DNA of 64,000 nt from Corinectria fuckeliana (lineage: Eukaryota > Ascomycota > Sordariomycetes > Hypocreales > Nectriaceae), in NCBI GenBank assembly GCA_019137255.1, contig WPDH01000068.1:1388-65387 (forward strand), read 5' to 3'. Numbering within the stretch: the first letter of the stretch is position 1; every line of letters begins with the position of its first letter. Under the pieces are notes generated by a model. That model was given only the letters and a program-made list of their open reading frames with translations. It did no database searches and was not told where the DNA came from. The position numbers and the translations under genes were made by a program. Shown here piece by piece: positions 58,898 through 64,000 of this stretch.

Positions 58898-60246
58898 GAT
58901 GTGGAGGAAGAATGGAAAAGCCGAATGGAAGAAGACGCTGATGATGAAGATGAAGATGAAGGAAGTAGGACTCCCGGTGATGGAAGACGTAACTATTAGC
59001 CAGTGAGTGGGGCGGGCGCTTGCTGCGGTAAAGTTCCAGACCTACCGAGGTCCTACCGAAGCCGCTATCCAATGATATGTAAGCATACCCGGGATTAAGC
59101 GCCACGAAAGCGGCTAGGCAGTCTAAGTGGGTCTGGCATCACACTTTGTGTTATGTAACCATACAGGTTGGTAGAGTCATCACCAACAGCTTGAATGAGA
59201 ATAGAACGTGGATTGCGTGAAGTTAAAACAAGCCCATTTCGTCTACCTTGCAAAGCTGAACGCCGAAGTGGGGACGATGCTTTCTTGAGCCGTTCCAGGG
59301 CGCTTTCTTTGGCCTGGTCCGCACCGATTAGGATGAGAATAGGACGTTGAACGGGAGGACCGGTCAACCTCCAAAACCAGCCTATGGTGTAAGTCGTAGA
59401 AGCCGCGAACCACCCCAGCTCTTCTAGTTTCTCGTTTCACCTCCAGGGCGCTTATATTAGTGGCCTCGTCTGCTCACTTTCTTGGTATGTTGGTTGTTAG
59501 CCCTCTAGTGAGCTGGAACTTTAGCTGCTATCTGCTTCTTAACAGCAGAGCTGTACATACTAGAGATATCACTTTTATTAAGTAAGAGGAGATACTGCTA
59601 GATAAGCTTGCTAGTAAGGAGAAGGTCGAATTTGAAGAGGAGTGCACATTCGTTCAGGCCATACAGGATGACATAAGGTCAGGCCTGTAACTTGAAGAGC
59701 TGCTAGGCTGCGTGGAGCTGGTCTGGATAGCCAGCCGAGGAGCTGCGCATTGAGGCATCCATAGAAGAGTCATAGGCTGGGAAAGTTTCGTACGGGTTTG
59801 AAAAGTTGGATCAGGTGCAAAGGGTAGAGGAGTAAATCAGGTATGATATGAAGCTTGATTCAAGAAAGTTCTAATCAACGTGCCTCGAGACGCAAGAGGC
59901 AATACGTGACTTGTAACACAGTAGAAAGAAACACTAAGTTCCCTCATCAAGGGACACTTCCATCTATTTTCGTTCCAATCTCCGATATCTCGTATCCTAC
60001 AGGGTCTATTCTTATTATAAGCTAGGTAGGTTCCCTCATCTCTACCCTGCCTTTCATCCCACTATTCCACACTGATCATAAGATTCCATCATCGCCTTTA
60101 ACAATTTTCTGTATCAAGTTCACTCTATCCCTTTTCGTTAAGTGTCATCCTTGAGATTTCTCAGATCTTCTCACCTCAACCTTTCTGTTTTTCATTCTGA
60201 CCCCGAACCCTAACCCCCAACCCAATCCCCTAAGCTCTACCCCATT
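58898..60246. other. Intergenic region
   Basis: 1.35 kb without a supported gene. The minus frame 59095-59440 has no motif. A stretch at about 59560-59900 has glutamate/leucine-rich, coding-like composition with many stops and may be an old element or gene fragment. The last 200 bases are pyrimidine-rich, as in fungal promoters and 5' leaders. Confidence 0.4.
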
Positions 60247-61359
60247 ATGCCTAGAAAAAGTAAAGATGGCAGCGGAAAGGAGAGCCAACAAACTCAACCT
60301 GTCGTTCAACCTCAGATGGTCCAGCGCGCGGACGGATTTTACTACCTACAAGGCGATAATACTCGTCACTGGCTTGGGCGTGATAATCGATTCCACTCCG
60401 AGATCCGCATCCAAGACACCACGGGACGGTTCAGTACCATTGACACGAGTCAAGGCAACTCCAGCCCCAGAGACTTGTTTCGTCAGTACATGTTCGAGAA
60501 CAACAACACGATTCGAAATGATCGTGGCGAAATGGTAGAGTTCACTAGGGCAATTGTCGTGTAGGTGATAACCCCAAACATAGCCCCCAACCTAGCCCCT
60601 TTCTGTTATTTGCTGACAACTTCTTACAGAAGCCCACGACATAACTCAACGGCCAGGAGCGATCCGAATAGGATGGCTGGACCCCATTGGGGCATTCAAC
60701 TTACGAACGATGACTTATGGCAAAATGACGGCAGCACCCATATGCTGGATTTTCGAAACCATGATCCGGAGAGATCGACTGTCTATGGGACTGCTGCAAC
60801 CCGAACGCAGGTGACAGCTATGCAGAACGAGCGATATTCTGGCAGAAACACCCTGGGTAGGAGAGATGGTCCGGGTCCGGATCGACCTGGTGGGCGTGGA
60901 GGCGGTGGGCGTGGAGGTGGTGCAGGAGCAACGGGTGGCGGTGGCTCGAGCTCGAGGAACAACAACTCCAACCAAGCCAGTGGTAGGCCGTCCGGGGGTT
61001 CTTCTTCAAGGCCAGGTGGGAATCAAGAGCCATCTTACGGAGCCCGAAGCCGCAATGCCGCCAGCTACGCTTCATACGCAGACGATTATGGGCAACCTTT
61101 CTCTAGCGCTGCAAGCCGTACACCCGTCACTTATTCCTCACGCCCGGGTGAATATCGAGGGTATTCATCTCGTGCCCCAGCGAGTCTGACACCCGTCGCT
61201 TATTCCTCACGCCTTAAGGAATACCGAGGTTATTCGGCACGTCCAGAAAAGCATCGAGGCTATTCGTCAAGGGCAGCGCCATCAGGTCACTCTGATGCCT
61301 ATGCAGCTGATGAGTACGGACATCTGGTTGACGCAACTGGGAGGATGAGGCTCCGTTAA
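60247..61359 (+). CDS. Gly-rich disordered protein with YSSR repeats, 347 aa
   Basis: Two exons: 60247-60560 and 60630-61359. The intron starts GTAGGT, ends TTACAG and keeps phase, bypassing an in-frame TAG. The N-terminal 100 residues form a small folded-looking part (ADGFYYLQGDNTRHWLGR, then FSTIDTSQGNSSPRDLFRQY). The rest is low complexity: a Gly tract (GGRGGGGRGGGAGATGGGG), Ser/Asn-rich sequence, and three imperfect repeats of TPVxYSSRxxEYRGYSxR (residues about 280-325). Arg-Gly and Tyr-Ser patterns suggest RNA binding or phase separation, but this is inference. No known domain recognised. Start and length look right. Confidence 0.6.
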
Positions 61360-61578
61360 GGGGGAGGGGATGGGATACAATAGGGCAAATTTGTAACAAG
61401 ACTGCGCGAATCGCTAGCGTTTTGGATTTTGGATACTCGCTCATGTGTGACGCAGAAAAACCACTGTACTAAACATGGCAAAATTGCAAGGACCCCTACA
61501 TTAGGTAACCAAGTTAAGCCAGCTTATTTGACCGCGGCAATAACTACAATCCGCTGTGTAAGTGGGATGGATATAAGT

Positions 61579-61670
61579 GTCAGTCAGTCAGTCAGTCAGT
61601 CAGTCAACTAGTCAGTAGGTCAGCTAGTAAGCAAGCAAGTAACGAAGTCAGCCAGTCAGTCAGTAAGTCA
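61579..61670. repeat. CAGT/AGTC tandem repeat
   Basis: A run of six perfect CAGT units (from 61581) passes into imperfect AGTC/AGTA/AAGC units over about 90 bases. It is a simple microsatellite, downstream of the Gly-rich gene and upstream of the regulator. Confidence 0.9.
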
Positions 61671-61777
61671 TTTCTCAAGGCCCTACTTACATAGAAAGTA
61701 AGCAAAGCTGTGCACGCAACCTTTGCAATATCCGCTGCAATATGCGGATCATAGTTGTACCATAAGAGGGGGTGCGT

Positions 61778-61791
61778 GAGTCACGTGACTC
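61778..61791. promoter_or_regulatory. Perfect palindrome with E-box core
   Basis: GAGTCACGTGACTC is a perfect 14-base palindrome. It contains the CACGTG E-box and two overlapping GCN4/AP-1-like TGACTC arms, about 190 bases upstream of the second Zn2Cys6 regulator. A bHLH or bZIP site is the natural reading; function is inference. Confidence 0.6.
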
Positions 61792-61795
61792 TATT

Positions 61796-61813
61796 TGCAC
61801 CGCCGGCGGTGCA
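61796..61813. promoter_or_regulatory. Perfect palindrome with inverted CGG triplets
   Basis: TGCACCGCCGGCGGTGCA is a perfect 18-base palindrome four bases after the E-box palindrome. It is built from CCG/CGG triplets, the half-sites of Zn2Cys6 dimers, about 170 bases upstream of the regulator ATG. Autoregulation or control by another Zn2Cys6 factor is possible. Confidence 0.6.
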
Positions 61814-61982
61814 CGTATGGGGACCCAAATCTAACCCGCGACCCCCGAGCAACGTGATTCGTGACCATAATCTCGCTTCTTCATTCCCCTCGCGTCAAGT
61901 ATCGACAACTATTCAAGAGCTATTCGAGGGCATCCCGACCAGTCAAAAACCCCCTTAGTCTTCCTGTTGAGTTGCTCGCATC

Positions 61983-64000
61983 ATGAGCGGCAACCCGCCT
62001 GATGGCCTAGTCACTCGGCCAACCGAAAACAGTGCGACTCAAGCGGAAGCCCAGCCTCCCGTCGGTCGGGTTCGCAAGCAGGTTTCGCGAGCCTGCGACT
62101 GGTGTCGTGCGAGAAGAATCCGATGCGACAACGGACAGCCATGTCGAGCCTGTCTCAGACGGAATGCGCAGTGTGCGCGCGAGGGAGTTGAGGCTGGTGA
62201 GCCGAGGACGTTGCCACAGGCCCTGAGGTACAAAGCCATCTGAAATGCCGTGGGCAATGAAGGTCGAGCTGTTCGTTCTGAATGTCACTGATGTGGAATG
62301 CATCTAGAGAAATCGACAGACTGAAAATGTGCGTCAAGGACCTGGAGACCGAGCTGCTCCGGTACAAATCGCAGTCCAGCACAACGCCTGACCAGAGTTC
62401 CGACTCGTCGAGTCTAGAATACGGCCGCCAATTCTCTTCAAGCGACGTCTCGCCACTTACACCGGCGCTGACAACTTTGTCTTTAACTCCGGCTTCAAGA
62501 CCCCAGTGGGAAGGCATCCACGTCGCCACAGCCCGGTCCGACCAGGCCTCGTACTACGGCCCTACCTCGTCCTTCTACTTCATGAGCCGCATCGGGGGCT
62601 ACCTCGGCAAGGCCCTGCAGCAGCCGTTTGTCGATCGGAGCCTGCAGCCTCGGGGAGCGAACCGTAGTACGCATCTAGGGACTGCCCTGGACGACGGAGA
62701 TGAGCGGGAGGATGCTGTTCACCCGACGGCAAGGGTCGATGGACGAGCTGGCCCCCTCACTCGCGCACAGGAAGAGACCTTTCTGGGTCTGTTCTGGGAA
62801 GGATACCACTGCTTGCAGCCTGTCGTTGACGAAGTCGAGTTCCGGAGACACTTTGCCTCGCTCTGGGACCCATCTGGACTGCGGCGGAAGCAGTCTCCTC
62901 TGGTGGACATCATCATTGCTCTTTGCTTACAGTACGGGAGTACTATCATCCCTGGCGGCTCGGCTGATTCGTCTGATCGTGACACGCCTATGGAGGATGC
63001 CACGATTGCGGGGCGGTGGTACTACCGCCGGTCACAAGCCCTGCTCACGGCCGATCTCGAGAGCCCCTCCATCACGACGGTGCAGTGCTACCTGTTTATC
63101 GCCATCTACCTCTGCTGCGCTTCGTTCCAGAACATGTGCCACATCGTCACTGCGCAGGCGCTTCGGACCGCTCAAGTGCTGGGTCTGCATCTGGAGCCGC
63201 CGCTGGACTTGGCTTACGGCGAGAGGGAGCTTCGCAAGAGGATCTGGTGGGCGCTGTGGGCAATGGATGCCAAGACGTCAGCCAAGCACGGCCGTCCGTT
63301 CCTCGTCGACCGGGCCCAAGTGACAGTCACGCTGCCGTCCGACGCCCCGGAAGCCGCCTTTTACAACAGCGCAAGCCTCGGGTCTTACGGGCCCAGCGTC
63401 ACCTGGCTGACCTACGCGGTCCAGTCCAATAGGCTGTTCCTCGCCATGGTCGATGTCCACAACTTGCTGTTCGTCAAGTGCGGAGAGGTCATGAGCCGAG
63501 ACGACCTCACGTGCCTGTACCACGACCCCGAGGCGTTGGAATCTTGCGCCAAAGTCCTGGCCGCGAAGCTCCCGGATATGCGGAACTGGGCCGACAACGT
63601 TCCCCCGGGGTTGAGAACGCGGCGTGTGGACGGCGGCGAGCCCTTTTCCGTCGACCATTCCGCTGTTGAGCTAGAGGCTCTCGCCCCAAAGTGGCTCCGG
63701 CTGCAGCGTATATGCCTTGAGCTCATGTACCACAGCATGATGATCAACCTCGCCCGTCCCTTCATCAGCTTTTACTCGCATTTGGGGTCCGTCACGCCTG
63801 CTGCCGAGCGTCTCGCCACAACGTGCGTCGACCACGCCGTTGCCTACACGTTGATCACGCACCAGGTCGTCGCCGAATCGGATCTCCTGAGGGGATGGAC
63901 CGAGTATTTCAGCCTGCAATGGAACGCCGCCATCACCATCGTCGGCTTCGTCCTCGCGTATCCCCTTCACCCCCGCACGCCTGGGGCACGCCAGGCACTG
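61983..64000 (+). CDS. Zn2Cys6 regulator with Fungal_trans domain, truncated by window end
   Basis: Exon 1 is 61983-62227 and exon 2 starts at 62308; it is open to the end of the window, so the C-terminus is missing. Cysteines 38, 41, 48, 54, 57 and 64 (RACDWCRARRIRC, then PCRACLRRNAQC) form C-x2-C-x6-C-x5-C-x2-C-x6-C. A coiled-coil dimerisation helix (REIDRLKMCVKDLETELLRY) follows directly. The middle domain is the fungal-specific transcription-factor type (QEETFLGLFWEGYHCLQPVV, RSQALLTADLESPSITTVQC, LGLHLEPPLD, RIWWALWAMDAKTSAKHGRP), as in xylanolytic-activator and proteolysis regulators. Two palindromes lie in its promoter. Its GC content is high and its coding quality good. Targets are not readable. 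Confidence 0.92.

Noticed and set aside
60205..60235. CCCTAACCC-like sequence resembling telomere repeats
   Set aside because: Only one or two imperfect units in a pyrimidine-rich 5' leader; no tandem array.
62700..63765. Several long frames on both strands
   Set aside because: Shadows of the GC-rich Zn2Cys6 regulator exon.

Overview
The window is nuclear DNA of a filamentous ascomycete (Pezizomycotina, probably a Sordariomycete). The evidence is short GT-AG introns of about 50-80 bases, fungal families (Zn2Cys6 regulators, SRPK-like kinase, secreted intradiol dioxygenase, HET and NO VEIN-type relics, PD-(D/E)XK-like protein) and a 10.3 kb AT-saturated block typical of repeat-induced point mutation (RIP). 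I recognised no tRNA, rRNA or CRISPR array. Gene models were spliced by eye; exon ends are given where reading frame and splice signals agree.

Layout. 1-10.3 kb: RIP-saturated AT-rich DNA without genes. 10.3-18.4 kb: a border zone of eroded or accessory genes: ankyrin relic, small secreted protein lacking its ATG, hypothetical proteins, a PD-(D/E)XK-like gene with a frameshift, and a relic of a thioester-reductase domain of PKS-NRPS type. 18.7-44.1 kb: a secondary-metabolite gene cluster. In order it holds P450-1 (-), SDR-1 (+), an SDR relic, a hypothetical gene, P450-2 (-), an O-acetylhomoserine sulfhydrylase-like PLP enzyme (+), an aristolochene-synthase-type sesquiterpene cyclase (-), SDR-2 (-), P450-3 (+), a 2-oxoglutarate/Fe(II) oxygenase (-), P450-4 (-), an AsaB/GA4-desaturase-like oxidoreductase (-) and an AflR-domain Zn2Cys6 regulator (-). 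44.9-46.7 kb: a hypothetical ORF and a coiled-coil protein. 47.3-51.5 kb: a pseudogene field (FAD amine-oxidase type, HET, Baeyer-Villiger monooxygenase, 2OG oxygenase). 53.1-54.4 kb: an intact secreted intradiol dioxygenase. 56.2-56.9 kb: relics of a NO VEIN-type ATPase and an old yellow enzyme. 57.1-64 kb: SRPK-like kinase, a Gly-rich disordered repeat protein and a second Zn2Cys6 regulator cut by the window end.

How it works together. The cyclase carries the motifs of the aristolochene synthase family and would turn farnesyl diphosphate into a bicyclic eremophilane-type hydrocarbon. Four P450s, two SDRs, the 2OG oxygenase and the AsaB-like enzyme can decorate it, and the AflR-type protein is the likely local regulator. 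The unusual member is the O-acetylhomoserine-dependent PLP enzyme between P450-2 and the cyclase. In other fungal clusters (LolC, Fub7, CndF) such enzymes join a four-carbon amino-acid unit to a nucleophile, so the product may be a nitrogen- or sulfur-bearing eremophilane. That is inference. Two P450 models have defects (a missing acceptor in P450-1, a one-base frameshift in P450-4), so the cluster may be partly decayed or the assembly may contain errors.
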